Positions 25,010 to 33,958 of a DNA stretch of 64,000 nt are shown here, piece by piece. Positions within the stretch are counted from its first letter, which is position 1. Each line of letters begins with the position of its first letter. A program made the position numbers and the translations under genes. A model generated the notes under the pieces. That model was not told the DNA's origin. It did not search any database and saw only the letters and a program-made list of their open reading frames with translations. This DNA is from Rhizobium sp. R635. Its GTDB lineage: Bacteria > Pseudomonadota > Alphaproteobacteria > Rhizobiales > Rhizobiaceae. The stretch spans positions 186,001 to 250,000 of the forward strand of contig NZ_LOKX01000033.1 in NCBI RefSeq assembly GCF_002211285.1, given 5' to 3'.

Positions 25010-25645
25010 ATGACCGATGACACGACGAAACACGGACCTGACGCAACTGCGGCCGATGCCGCAGCCGACGCCGCCGCCAACGTCGAGACTGATACCGTGC
25101 AGCAGCCGGAGGCCAGCCAGCCGGACCCGCTGGAGCTCCTGAAAGCCGAGAATACCGAGCTGCGCGACCGCTATCTGCGCCTTGCCGCCGAGATGGACAA
25201 TCTTCGACGCCGCACCGAGCGCGAGGTCAAGGATGCCAAATCCTATTCCGTCGCCGGTTTTGCGCGCGACATGCTCGCCGTTTCCGACAATCTGCGCCGG
25301 GCGCTGGATGCCATCTCTCCTGAAGCCAAGGCAACGGCCGATGCCGGCCTCACCACGCTGATCGAAGGTGTGGAGATGACCGAGCGCGCCATGCTCTCGG
25401 CTCTCGAGCGCCATGGCGTTCGCAAGCTGGAGCCGGTCGGCCAGAAGTTCGATCCGAATTTCCATCAGGCGATGTTCGAAGTGCCGAATCCCGAGGTGCC
25501 GAACAACACGGTCGTCCAGGTCGTGCAGGCAGGCTTCACCATCGGCGAACGCGTGCTGCGTCCCGCCATGGTCGGCGTCGCCAAGGGCGGCCCGAAGCCG
25601 GTCGACGCCGAAGCCAATTCCGTCTTCGACGAAAAAGACGCCTGA
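25010..25645 (+). CDS. grpE: nucleotide exchange factor GrpE
   Basis: 211 aa cochaperone that releases ADP from DnaK. An acidic, disordered N-terminus (~1-45) is followed by a long coiled-coil helix (LLKAENTELRDRYLRLAAEM, then DNLRRRTEREVKD). The C-terminal beta domain has FDPNFHQAMFEVPNPEVP and VVQAGFTIGERVLRPAMVGV. The start at 25010 has GGAG upstream. The hrcA-grpE pairing is conserved; dnaK is not in the window. Confidence 0.96.
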   Translation: MTDDTTKHGPDATAADAAADAAANVETDTVQQPEASQPDPLELLKAENTELRDRYLRLAAEMDNLRRRTEREVKDAKSYSVAGFARDMLAVSDNLRRALDAISPEAKATADAGLTTLIEGVEMTERAMLSALERHGVRKLEPVGQKFDPNFHQAMFEVPNPEVPNNTVVQVVQAGFTIGERVLRPAMVGVAKGGPKPVDAEANSVFDEKDA

Positions 25646-25647
25646 AA

Positions 25648-25682
25648 TTGCTTTCCTTCTGCCTGAAGGCGAAGGAAAGCAA
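25648..25682. terminator. 12-bp inverted repeat between convergent grpE and nucleoside hydrolase
   Basis: TTGCTTTCCTTC / GAAGGAAAGCAA, perfect, with an 11-base loop that itself contains GCCTGAAGGC. It fills the 42-base gap between the two stops and probably ends transcription from both sides, though there is no T tract. Confidence 0.5.
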
Positions 25683-25687
25683 AGAAA

Positions 25688-26632
25688 TCAGATGCGGGCG
25701 AAGCGTTCGATCAGCAGGTCGAAGAAGCCGTCCGCATCGACGAAGCGCATCACCTTCGCATTGCGCTTGCGCTCGGTCACATGCCACCAGTCGACGACGG
25801 TCATGCCGACGGTGAGTTCGGACTGGATTTCGATCTCGACATTGCAGTCCCGGCCCTGGAACAGCTCCGGCTTCAGCAGATAGGCGATAACGGTCGGGTC
25901 GTGCAGCGGCCCGCCGTCGGAGCCGTATTTCTCGATATCGAAGCGCTCGAAGAATTCCAGCATCTCGACCATGGCCTTAGCAGGCGCCGTGCCGATCTCG
26001 GCCATGCGCTTCACCCGGTCTTTTCGGGTCAGCAGCTGGTGCGTCACGTCAAGCGGCATCATCACGATCGGAACGCCAGAGCGGAAGACGATATCGGCCG
26101 CCTCCGGATCGACATAGATGTTGAATTCGGCAGCAGGCGTGATGTTGCCGCCCTCGAAGAAGCCGCCGCCCATCATCACCAGCTCACGGATGCGGGGGAT
26201 GATGTCGGGCGCTTTCTCAAAGGCCATGCCGATATTGGTGAGCGGCCCGAGCGTGCAGAGCGTCACCGCACCCTCCGGCTCGCGGCGCAGCGTCTCGATG
26301 ATGAAATCGACGGAATGGCCGGGCTGCAGCGCCATCGTCGGCTCGTCGAGAACAGGACCGTCAAGGCCGGTCTTGCCGTGCACATGTTCGGCTGTCACCA
26401 GCTTGCGGGCGATCGGCTTGTCGGCGCCGGCGAAAACCTTCGTTTCCGGCCGGCCGCAGAGCTCGCAGACGATGCGCGCATTGCGGCTGGTGAACGAGAG
26501 CGGCACATTGCCAGCGACCGTCGTGATCCCCAGCACATCGAGCTCATCCGGGCTGCCGAAGGCGAGCATGATGGCGGCCGCGTCGTCCTGGCCCGGATCC
26601 GTGTCGATGATGATCTTTCTTGCGCTTGCCAT
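25688..26632 (-). CDS. inosine-uridine preferring nucleoside hydrolase family protein
   Basis: 314 aa. IIIDTDPGQDDAAAIMLA is the calcium-binding DTDPGxDD signature of the family, and PLTNIGMAFEKAPDI is a second conserved region. Such enzymes hydrolyse the N-glycosidic bond of nucleosides for purine and pyrimidine salvage. The ATG at 26632 (MASARKIIIDTD) is preferred over 26686 because the family starts near the DTDPG motif. It is convergent with grpE and divergent from hsp20. Confidence 0.92.
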   Translation of the reverse strand: MASARKIIIDTDPGQDDAAAIMLAFGSPDELDVLGITTVAGNVPLSFTSRNARIVCELCGRPETKVFAGADKPIARKLVTAEHVHGKTGLDGPVLDEPTMALQPGHSVDFIIETLRREPEGAVTLCTLGPLTNIGMAFEKAPDIIPRIRELVMMGGGFFEGGNITPAAEFNIYVDPEAADIVFRSGVPIVMMPLDVTHQLLTRKDRVKRMAEIGTAPAKAMVEMLEFFERFDIEKYGSDGGPLHDPTVIAYLLKPELFQGRDCNVEIEIQSELTVGMTVVDWWHVTERKRNAKVMRFVDADGFFDLLIERFARI

Positions 26633-26790
26633 TCCGCTCGTTCCATCCTCGTGGGTGCGCGTCTCTGCATGCACCAATTTCTTCATTTCCCGTCACAGAT
26701 CGGCACATCTTGTTCCGGCATGTTTTGATGCGAGGCAGCCGCCGCTTTGTCAAGCAAGGAGAAGGCTGCCGACCCAGCTTAAAATCGACG

Positions 26791-26910
26791 AGGCGACGCC
26801 GGCGGGTCGCCTGCGCCTTGCAGGGCCGGGGTCCTGTCCCCATATTGGCACCATCCGGATGCTGCCTATGAGGTCCGGGATGGTCGCTTGCATCAAGGAC
26901 TTGAAAAGAG
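26791..26910 (+). promoter_or_regulatory. ROSE-like RNA thermometer in the hsp20 leader
   Basis: The leader folds into several hairpins: AGGCGAC/GTCGCCT (26791-26812), CCATCC..GGATGG (26851-26883), and a last short one in which GTCGCTTG (26883-26890) pairs with CAAGGAC (26894-26900). That hairpin sequesters the ribosome site AAGGA, leaving one G unpaired opposite it. It contains UCGCU, matching the ROSE consensus U(U/C)GCU. ROSE elements repress rhizobial small heat-shock genes below heat-shock temperature. Confidence 0.65.
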
Positions 26911-27336
26911 ATGAGCCGTATTACCCCTTTCGCCAGCCCGCTGCTTCTGGGCTTCGATGCCATGGAAAAGACGCTGGAGCGCATTTCCAAGGCGAGCGAC
27001 GGATACCCGCCCTATAATATCGAACGCATCGCCGCCGATAGCGGCGTGCCGGAGCGCCTGCGCATCACGCTCGCCGTGGCAGGCTTCAGCGAGGAGGAGC
27101 TCGACGTTTCCACGGAGGAAAACCAGCTTGTCATCCGCGGCCGCCAGGCGGAGCAGGGCGAGCGCGACTATCTTTATCGCGGCATCGCCTCCCGCCAGTT
27201 TCAGCGGACCTTCGTTCTTGCCGACGGTATGCAGGTGCTCGGCGCCGGCCTGAAGAACGGTCTGCTCTCCGTCGATCTAATTCGTCCGGAACCCGCCCGC
27301 ATGGTCAAGAAAATTAACATTTCGGTCTCACAGTAG
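26911..27336 (+). CDS. small heat shock protein (Hsp20/alpha-crystallin)
   Basis: 141 aa, class of rhizobial HspA/IbpA-like proteins. The N-terminal arm is MSRITPFASPLLLGFD, and the alpha-crystallin domain spans about 35-130 with FQRTFVLADGMQV and the hallmark GLKNGLLSVDL. A C-terminal INI replaces the I-x-I oligomerisation motif. It acts as an ATP-independent holdase in the cytoplasm. The leader carries a ROSE-like thermometer, so expression should be heat controlled. A DUF1150 gene follows 47 bases later, a pairing I recall from other rhizobia. Confidence 0.95.
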   Translation: MSRITPFASPLLLGFDAMEKTLERISKASDGYPPYNIERIAADSGVPERLRITLAVAGFSEEELDVSTEENQLVIRGRQAEQGERDYLYRGIASRQFQRTFVLADGMQVLGAGLKNGLLSVDLIRPEPARMVKKINISVSQ

Positions 27337-27383
27337 CACAACGGTTTATCGAACCGTTGGTCCCTTCTCCCGGAGGAACAGGA

Positions 27384-27641
27384 ATGTTGATGAAAGAAGC
27401 CACGTCTCGTCTGACCAAGTCCGAGCTTGCCCATATCGGCAACGGCGAGGTCGCCTATATCAGAAAAATGCGCACCGAAGAGGTCGCCAAGTGCTTCCCC
27501 GAGGCGCCGGATATCGATCCGAACGTCGATCTCTGGGCACTTTTCGGCGCCGACGGCACGCCGATCCTCTTGACGGACAACCGCTCCAGCACCTTCTTTA
27601 AGGCTGCCGAGGATGAACTGAAGACGGTCAGCCTGCACTGA
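27384..27641 (+). CDS. DUF1150 family protein
   Basis: 85 aa, small and acidic. ELAHIGNGEVAYIRKM and LWALFGADGTPILLTDNRSS are the recognisable DUF1150 segments. The function is unknown. GGAGGAACAGGA precedes the ATG at 27384. It is probably cotranscribed with hsp20, which suggests a stress-related role by context only. Confidence 0.85.
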   Translation: MLMKEATSRLTKSELAHIGNGEVAYIRKMRTEEVAKCFPEAPDIDPNVDLWALFGADGTPILLTDNRSSTFFKAAEDELKTVSLH

Positions 27642-28200
27642 CCGTCAAATAGCGTCTGTCGCGTTCCACCGTTGTTTCGGTGTGAGATGTCTTTACTCGA
27701 TTTCGCTGCGGTCGGGGCTGATGTTGCGGAATGCGGGCGCGCCTGTTTTCGACGTCTTTCTGTGCGATGAGGTCGAAATTTCAGGATTCGGCATCAGTTT
27801 GCCGAGGGCCTTTGAGAGCTATGGCAACTATTCGCCGGAAGCGATCGCCAAGATAAGCACAAATATCAAGTCAACTGATCGAACTGAGACGCAACTCGGC
27901 TCTTCGTCGGGAGGCGCAGTATGCGATCCGAAGAATTGAGGCGATTCAAGATAGGATGATCGCTTGTTTACGAGCGCGTCAGTCCCGCAAGTGCCGCGAG
28001 GCGATGTGTCATACAGTAATATACGCCCGCTCCGCTCCTGTTTGATGCATACTCCTTCGATCCTGATCGGTGTCGGTCGGGATGCAGGGAGGGGGAAATT
28101 GCCGAAACGAGATCTTTGATCGCCCTCGTAGCCGGATGCGAGACGGCGCGGCATCTTCCCGGCGGCTGGAGTGCGCCGATCGTATATCGAGGGAACCGAA
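27642..28200. other. gene-poor stretch between DUF1150 and DUF2254 genes
   Basis: About 560 bases with no confidently coding frame and weaker GC and codon bias than its surroundings. One weak plus-strand frame (27721-27939) is listed separately. I see no tRNA, repeat or clear terminator. Confidence 0.5.
27721..27939 (+). CDS. doubtful small ORF
   Basis: 72 codons from ATG 27721 (an in-frame start also exists at 27682). The product (RNAGAPVFDVFLCDEVEISG...) matches nothing I recognise, there is no clear ribosome site, and the second half has mixed codon use. It may be a gene remnant or chance. Confidence 0.2.
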   Translation: MLRNAGAPVFDVFLCDEVEISGFGISLPRAFESYGNYSPEAIAKISTNIKSTDRTETQLGSSSGGAVCDPKN

Positions 28201-29535
28201 ATGGGGTGGAATCGGCTCTATAGCCTGAGGAGCTACGTCAAGTCGTCGCTGTGGCTCGTGCCGTTCATAGCCTTGCTCCTCTACATTCTAATAATTCGAA
28301 TCGTCTATTTATTTGAACGGTGGCTGATCTGGATCGAGCCTTGGCCGTGGGGCGTGGCCGGTTCCCAAAGGCTGCTCGAGACGATCATTACCATGACGCT
28401 GACATTCGTCGTCTTTACCTTCGGCTCTCTGCTGGTTGCAATCCAGATCGCAGGCGGTCAGCTGACGCCTCGTATCATCGCGACGACGTTGCTGCGCGAT
28501 AACGCCATCCGTTTCACCGTAGGGCTTTTCATATTCACCCTGTTGTTTGCGACGGGCGCTTTGGCAAGGCTCGAAACCGATGTTCACCATGCCGTCGTCG
28601 GGATCGCGGGTCTCCTGGGTTTCCTGTCCATCGCTGCTTTCCTCTACTTGATCGACTATGCCGCCCGATTGCTACGGCCTGTGAGCATCATCCTGCGTGT
28701 CAGCGAGGAGGGTCGCGCCGTCATCGAGGACGTCTACCCCGCAATGGCGACAGACGAAACCGATGCCGCCCCCTCCAACCTTCGACCGGGCAACGAGCCG
28801 GACAAAGTCATCGTCTACAAGGGGCGACCTGCCATCATCGTGGCTGTCAATAAAAACGCCCTGCTGATGCAGGCCGAGAAAACACAGTCCGTCGTCGAAC
28901 TGGTTCCGCGGATCGGTGATTTCGTCGCTCCTGGCGAGCCGCTTTTTCGGTTGTATGGCACTCTGCTGCCGGAAGAAGACGTGCTGAAAAAGATGATCGC
29001 TTTCGGGCCTGAACGCACCCTCGAACAAGACGCGACCTTCGCCTTCAGGATCATTGTGGATATCGCGATCAAGGCGCTTTCCAAGGCGATAAACGATCCG
29101 ACGACTGCGGTGCTTGCGATTGACCAACTGCAACGTTTGTTGTGTTTTGTCGGGAAGCGCAGCCTGCGTGGAGAGGCGATCTTCAACCCGTCCGGAGAAT
29201 TGCGGGTCATTTGCAGAACGCCGAACTGGGACGATTTCGTCAAATTGACTTTCAGCGAAATCAGACTTTACGGCACTGAAAACTTTCAAATCGCCCGCCG
29301 CCTCCGAGCCGTGCTGGAATACGGGCTGCAGGTATTGCCCGAGTTCCGGCGACCTGCTCTTGAAATGGAGATGGCTCTGCTGGATCGGCGGCTCGCCGAG
29401 ATCTACGACTTTCCGGAGGATCTGGAGCTCGCCAAAATGGCCGATACTCAAGGTCTGGGCGGGTCAAAATCCTCCATGCTCAATTCGCAACAGCGACCGG
29501 CAAAAGCGGAATGGGAGCCGCTGCAACGAGGTTAA
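28201..29535 (+). CDS. DUF2254 family membrane protein
   Basis: 444 aa. Four hydrophobic segments lie in the first ~165 residues (SLWLVPFIALLLYILIIRIV; TMTLTFVVFTFGSLLVAIQI; FTVGLFIFTLLFATGALA; AVVGIAGLLGFLSIAAFLYL), followed by a long soluble part with TFAFRIIVDIAIKALSKAIN, the most family-typical stretch. The function is unknown. The start at 28201 is chosen by the membrane-protein N-terminus. The 5' part uses codons such as CTA, ATA and TTA that are rare in neighbouring genes. It is monocistronic and convergent with trmB. Confidence 0.85.
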   Translation: MGWNRLYSLRSYVKSSLWLVPFIALLLYILIIRIVYLFERWLIWIEPWPWGVAGSQRLLETIITMTLTFVVFTFGSLLVAIQIAGGQLTPRIIATTLLRDNAIRFTVGLFIFTLLFATGALARLETDVHHAVVGIAGLLGFLSIAAFLYLIDYAARLLRPVSIILRVSEEGRAVIEDVYPAMATDETDAAPSNLRPGNEPDKVIVYKGRPAIIVAVNKNALLMQAEKTQSVVELVPRIGDFVAPGEPLFRLYGTLLPEEDVLKKMIAFGPERTLEQDATFAFRIIVDIAIKALSKAINDPTTAVLAIDQLQRLLCFVGKRSLRGEAIFNPSGELRVICRTPNWDDFVKLTFSEIRLYGTENFQIARRLRAVLEYGLQVLPEFRRPALEMEMALLDRRLAEIYDFPEDLELAKMADTQGLGGSKSSMLNSQQRPAKAEWEPLQRG

Positions 29536-29583
29536 AACAATCTCGCTTCAGTCGCAGCGGTGTCTGACAGCTTGCCCCGAGGC

Positions 29584-30285
29584 TCAGATCTTCCTGAACG
29601 TCAGATAGGCCGAAGACCGGCCCTCGCGCCGCGCCTTCGCCTCGTATCGCGTGCTCGGCCAGCCCTCATAGGGCGTCAGCCAGTCAGCCGCATTTTCGGC
29701 CAGCCAGTCGAAGCCGCCATGGCCGCGGCATTTGAGCAGCGTCCAGTTCACATAGGTGTCGATGTCGGAGGCGAAGCAGAAGAGACCGCCGGGCTTCAGC
29801 ACGCGATGAAAGCGGTCGAGATTGGTCTTCGAGACGAAGCGCCGCTTCCAGTGCTTCCGCTTCGGCCAGGGATCGGGATAGAGCAGATCGATCTGGTCGA
29901 GAGAGGCGTCCGGAAGCCAGTCGAGCAGTTGCGTCGCGTCGTCATTATAGACGCGGATGTTGCGCGCGCCCGTCTCGCCGACACGCGACAGCAGTTTCTG
30001 CATGGAATTGACGAAGGGTTCGACGCCGATGAAGCCGGTCGAAGGTCTCTCGAGCGCGCGGTGGATCAGGTGTTCGCCGCCGCCGAAACCGATTTCCAGC
30101 CGCAATGTTTCGACCGGAACCGGAAAAAGCGATGTCAGCGGCTCGCAAGGAGCCGCCGAGAGATCGACGAGGAATGCCGGCAGCAGGCTGTTGAGAGTTT
30201 CGGCCTGCTGTTCACGCAGGGCCTTTCCCTTGCGGCGACCGAAAAAGGCTTCGGTCGCCCGGCCCCGGCGTTCCATATCCGTCAT
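29584..30285 (-). CDS. trmB: tRNA (guanine-N7-)-methyltransferase
   Basis: 233 aa, makes m7G46 in tRNA. SAM motif LRLEIGFGGGEHLIHRAL and the TrmB signature LLYPDPWPKRKHWKRRFV are present. The ATG overlaps the metK stop by four bases (ATGA), so the two are translationally coupled; metK supplies the SAM used here. Confidence 0.96.
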   Translation of the reverse strand: MTDMERRGRATEAFFGRRKGKALREQQAETLNSLLPAFLVDLSAAPCEPLTSLFPVPVETLRLEIGFGGGEHLIHRALERPSTGFIGVEPFVNSMQKLLSRVGETGARNIRVYNDDATQLLDWLPDASLDQIDLLYPDPWPKRKHWKRRFVSKTNLDRFHRVLKPGGLFCFASDIDTYVNWTLLKCRGHGGFDWLAENAADWLTPYEGWPSTRYEAKARREGRSSAYLTFRKI

Positions 30286-31535
30286 GCAGCAGCCTTGGTC
30301 TTGACGGCTTCCTTGAGTGCCTTGACGAGGTCCGTGCGCTCCCAGGAGAACGAGCCGTCGCGGCCGGCCTTGCGGCCGAAATGGCCGTAGGCCGAGGTCT
30401 TGGCATAGATCGGCTTGTTGAGGTCGAGGTGACGGCGGATGCCCGACGGCGACAGGTCCATGTTCTCACGGATCGCGGCTTCGATCTGGTCTTCCGAAAC
30501 GCCCTTGCCGGTACCGTGCAGGTCGACATAGATCGACAGCGGCTGAGCGACGCCGATCGCGTAGGAGAGCTGGATCGTGCAACGGTCGGCGAGGCCGGCG
30601 GCGACGACGTTCTTGGCGAGGTAGCGGGCGGCATAGGCGGCCGAACGGTCGACCTTGGTCGTGTCCTTGCCGGAGAATGCACCGCCGCCATGCGGAGCCG
30701 CACCGCCGTAGGTGTCGACGATGATCTTGCGGCCGGTGAGGCCTGCGTCGCCGTCCGGTCCGCCGATGACGAACTTGCCGGTCGGGTTGATGTACCACTT
30801 GCAGTCTTCAGCGATCTTCAGTTCGCCGAGCGCTTCGCGGATATAGGGCTCGACGACCGCGCGGACCTTCTTGGAATCCCAGCTGTCGTCGAGATGCTGG
30901 GTCGAGAGCACGATCGAGGTCGCTTCCGACGGCTTGCCGTCGACGTAACGCACGGTCACCTGGCTCTTGGCGTCGGGGCCGAGCTTGGCGACTTCGCCGT
31001 CGCCCTTCTTGCGGGCGGCTGCGAGCAGCTGCAGGATCTTGTGGGAATAATAGATCGGAGCCGGCATCAGGTCCGGCGTTTCCTTGCAGGCGTAACCGAA
31101 CATGATGCCCTGGTCGCCGGCGCCTTCGTCACCCTGCTGGTCGGCGGCGCTGTCGACGCCCTGCGCGATGTCGGCAGACTGCGAATGCAGGAGCACGTCG
31201 ATCTTGGCCTTCTTCCAGTGGAAGCCGTCCTGCTCGTAGCCGATATCCTTGATGGCGCGGCGGGCGGCAGCCTTGAACTTCGACGGATTGATGACGTCCT
31301 TGCCGTCCTTGTCCTTCTTCATCAGGCTCGGCGGCAGGCGGACTTCGCCGGCGATGACGACGCGGTTGGTCGTTGCCAGAGTTTCGCAGGCAATGCGCAC
31401 ACCCCAGGGATTGACGCCGGTCTTGGCCGCTTCGCGGTAGACCAGATCGACGATCTCGTCGGAGATGCGGTCACACACCTTGTCCGGATGACCTTCGGCA
31501 ACAGATTCGCTGGTAAAGAGATAATTCGCGCGCAT
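30282..31535 (-). CDS. metK: S-adenosylmethionine synthetase
   Basis: 417 aa, longer than the ~384 aa E. coli enzyme, as I recall for Rhizobiales. ATP and methionine site motifs are SVAEGHPDKVCDRISDE, GAGDQGIMFGYA and GGGAFSGKD. It makes SAM from ATP and methionine. The ATG at 31535 (MRANYLFTSESV) has GAGGGGA upstream; an in-frame upstream start at 31559 lies before that site. It is coupled to trmB. A 75-base leader precedes it, but I recognise no SAM riboswitch in it. Confidence 0.97.
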   Translation of the reverse strand: MRANYLFTSESVAEGHPDKVCDRISDEIVDLVYREAAKTGVNPWGVRIACETLATTNRVVIAGEVRLPPSLMKKDKDGKDVINPSKFKAAARRAIKDIGYEQDGFHWKKAKIDVLLHSQSADIAQGVDSAADQQGDEGAGDQGIMFGYACKETPDLMPAPIYYSHKILQLLAAARKKGDGEVAKLGPDAKSQVTVRYVDGKPSEATSIVLSTQHLDDSWDSKKVRAVVEPYIREALGELKIAEDCKWYINPTGKFVIGGPDGDAGLTGRKIIVDTYGGAAPHGGGAFSGKDTTKVDRSAAYAARYLAKNVVAAGLADRCTIQLSYAIGVAQPLSIYVDLHGTGKGVSEDQIEAAIRENMDLSPSGIRRHLDLNKPIYAKTSAYGHFGRKAGRDGSFSWERTDLVKALKEAVKTKAAA

Positions 31536-31616
31536 TCCGGGATTCCCCTCAAAGAACAAAAGCTAGCTAGTAGGTACTCAGTTCAGGCGCTGATGACAAG
31601 CGCAGAAGGACATAAA

Positions 31617-31646
31617 TATATCTTTATATCTGCGGCAAAGTGACAA
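31617..31646 (-). promoter_or_regulatory. candidate metK promoter
   Basis: Minus strand TTGTCA (31641-31646) and GATATA (31617-31622) with an 18-base spacer, just downstream of the praR terminator. Confidence 0.5.
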
Positions 31647-31664
31647 ATTTTGCCCCAAAACAGC

Positions 31665-31690
31665 AAAAAAGCGGCCTTTCGACCGCCTTT
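31665..31690 (-). terminator. rho-independent terminator of praR
   Basis: Minus strand GCGGTC-GAAA-GGCCGC (one G-U pair) followed by six T residues, between praR and metK. Confidence 0.85.
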
Positions 31691-31713
31691 CCGAATTTGT
31701 GAATGGCGCTGGC

Positions 31714-32133
31714 TCAGTCGGAGTCGGCTTCGGCGGCCAGCGCCTTTACCAGCTCCACGACCTTGCGGCGAACCTTCGGATCGGAAATCTTGACGAAGGC
31801 GCGGTTGAGCTGCAGGCCCTCCGAGGAGGAGAGGAAATCGACGACGTAATTCGAACTGGAGGCTTCGGCCATGCCGCTGATGCTGCCGGAATGTTCACCC
31901 GGGGCATCTTCGAAGAAGAAGGACACCGGAACGTTCAGGATGCTCGAAATGTTCTGCAGGCGGCTGGCGCCGACGCGGTTCGTGCCTTTTTCGTATTTCT
32001 GAATCTGCTGGAAGGTGATGCCCAGGCTCTCGCCAAGCTTTTCCTGGCTCATGCCCAGCATCGTGCGGCGAAGGCGAATACGGCTGCCGACATGGATGTC
32101 GATCGGATTCGGCTTCTTCTTGTTCTCAATCAT
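31714..32133 (-). CDS. praR: XRE-family helix-turn-helix regulator PraR/PhrR
   Basis: 139 aa. The HTH spans residues ~17-70: GSRIRLRRTMLGMSQEKLGE then SLGITFQQIQKYEKG. The C-terminal part is conserved in Rhizobiales. Gene order next to metK and the sequence match what I recall of PraR of R. leguminosarum, a regulator linked to quorum sensing, biofilm and surface genes, and PhrR of Sinorhizobium. It has its own terminator, so metK is transcribed separately. Confidence 0.88.
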   Translation of the reverse strand: MIENKKKPNPIDIHVGSRIRLRRTMLGMSQEKLGESLGITFQQIQKYEKGTNRVGASRLQNISSILNVPVSFFFEDAPGEHSGSISGMAEASSSNYVVDFLSSSEGLQLNRAFVKISDPKVRRKVVELVKALAAEADSD

Positions 32134-32284
32134 GGTCGTGCCCTAGCTACGAATTTCAACCTGTTTCTAACCGGCATGCCCCTGATCCATCCCAAAACGC
32201 CACGTTGTAAGCGGCGGGAACCCACCGATTAACATACGTTAAGAACGCCGATTGACACCACTATGCAATTTTAGGGGTTTTTGG

Positions 32285-33889
32285 TCAATTCAACCCCGAA
32301 ATAAAACCTGCGCGTGAAATTAGCGCAATCAAAATCAACAGGGCCTCAGTCAACCAGAAGTATGTTTGGCGGGGGAATGTTGTCCCGAACCCATTACCGA
32401 GCCCATCAACAGTTGCATCAATAAAGCCTGTCTCACCGAGATCCAGGCCCGCGATAATTTCCCCATGGGCGTTCACCAGCGCTGAAATGCCGTTATTGGC
32501 ATCGCGAATCAGCGGCAGGCCGGTCTCGATTGCCCGAACGCGGGCCTGCTGGAAATGCTGATAGGGGCCGGGCGTGATACCGAACCAGGCATCGTTGGTG
32601 ATATTGAGCAGTGCGTTGGCGTCTTTTATGTCGCCGGTCATCTCGCCGGGGAAAATGATCTCGTAGCAGATCAGCGGGTAGAGATTGAGGCCGCCGGGCA
32701 GCGCCAGCAGATGCCGGGTGGCGGCGGCCGAAAATCCTCCGGGTATTTCGACGACGTTCTGGATGCCGAATTCGGTGAGCAGGTCCTCGAAAGGTAGATA
32801 TTCGCCGAAGGGCACCAGATGCACCTTGTCGGAGGCGGCGATGATCTGGCCGCGCCCGTCGATCACGTAGATGGAATTGTAGTAGCGCACCGGCGTGCCC
32901 GGCCCCATCTCCTCGGCGCGCACCGCGCCGGCGATCAGGATCTGGTTGTCGTCGAGCGTGTCGGCAATGCGCGTCAGCGCATCCTGGTTGTCGGTCAGGA
33001 TGAAGGGGATGGAGGTTTCCGGCCAGACGATGATATCAGGCTTGCGCCCGCCATTCCTGGGCGCTTCGGCCGAAAGCTTCAGATGCGTTTCGAAAATCGC
33101 ATTGCGATCGGCGTCATTGTCCATCTTCGCGGCTTGGTCGATGGCCGGCTGCACCAGCCGCACCACCGGCCGCTTGTCCTCGGGCAGGGCTTCCGGCCGC
33201 GGCGCCAGATAGAGAGCATAGGCGCCGTAACCGAGATGGCTGGCAAACAGCAGGACGCCAAGTGCGAGTCCGGCCTTCGCGCCCTGCCGCGTGCCGATGA
33301 GGGCAGGCGCTGAAAAGACGAAGACGGCAAGCGCCGTTACCCCCATCGCGCCGACCACATGCGCCGACTGCATCATCAGCGGAACGGGCATCATGCCGTA
33401 GCCGATGGCATTCCAGGGAAAGCCGGTGAGAACAGTGCTGCGAAGCCATTCGACGAAGCCGAAGGCCGCCGCAAGTGCGGCGATCCGCCCCAGGCCGTCC
33501 GACCAGAAGATGCGGGCAAACGCGGTCGCCAGCCCATAGAAGATCGCAAGACAGGCAGGCAGCCCGAGGGTGGCGAGGGGCAGCGCCCAGGCGAATCCTT
33601 CCTCATCGACCAGCAGCGCATGGCCGAGCCACCAGAGGCCGGCGACGAAATAGCCGAAGCCGAACAGCCAGCCGACGGTGAATGCCGGCCAGAGCCTGCC
33701 GATCAGGCCGCTTTCAGGCGTAGCCGCCGCCCCGTCGATCAGCCAGACGAGCAGCGTGAAGGAAACGAACATCGCCGCGAAAAAGCCGAAGGGCGGCAGC
33801 GCCAGCACGGCGAAGGCCCCGGCGGCAACGGCCAGCAATGACCGTTTGAACCCCCAGACGAGGATAACCCTGTCCGCAAGCCGCTCCAT
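32285..33889 (-). CDS. lnt: apolipoprotein N-acyltransferase
   Basis: 534 aa inner-membrane enzyme that N-acylates the N-terminal Cys of lipoproteins. Six or so membrane segments cover residues 1-210, and the nitrilase-like periplasmic domain follows with the catalytic triad regions IIVWPETS (Glu), SDKVHLVPFGEYLP (Lys) and LICYEIIFPG (Cys). The ATG at 33889 has GGGAG upstream. It sits between praR and corC; corC-lnt adjacency is common in Gram-negative bacteria. Confidence 0.96.
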   Translation of the reverse strand: MERLADRVILVWGFKRSLLAVAAGAFAVLALPPFGFFAAMFVSFTLLVWLIDGAAATPESGLIGRLWPAFTVGWLFGFGYFVAGLWWLGHALLVDEEGFAWALPLATLGLPACLAIFYGLATAFARIFWSDGLGRIAALAAAFGFVEWLRSTVLTGFPWNAIGYGMMPVPLMMQSAHVVGAMGVTALAVFVFSAPALIGTRQGAKAGLALGVLLFASHLGYGAYALYLAPRPEALPEDKRPVVRLVQPAIDQAAKMDNDADRNAIFETHLKLSAEAPRNGGRKPDIIVWPETSIPFILTDNQDALTRIADTLDDNQILIAGAVRAEEMGPGTPVRYYNSIYVIDGRGQIIAASDKVHLVPFGEYLPFEDLLTEFGIQNVVEIPGGFSAAATRHLLALPGGLNLYPLICYEIIFPGEMTGDIKDANALLNITNDAWFGITPGPYQHFQQARVRAIETGLPLIRDANNGISALVNAHGEIIAGLDLGETGFIDATVDGLGNGFGTTFPRQTYFWLTEALLILIALISRAGFISGLN

Positions 33890-33958
33890 GCGCACTCCCA
33901 TCAAGCTGCGAATCAACCCGTTCGCAGTCTTTCAAAAAAGCGGCTCTTTGTCGTGTGA

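Noticed and set aside
27828..28154. 108-codon minus-strand frame in the gene-poor patch
   Set aside because: No ribosome site, no recognisable motif, mixed codon use.
31536..31610. SAM riboswitch in the metK leader
   Set aside because: The short leader does not show a conserved core I recognise from SAM-II, SAM-V or SAM-I elements.
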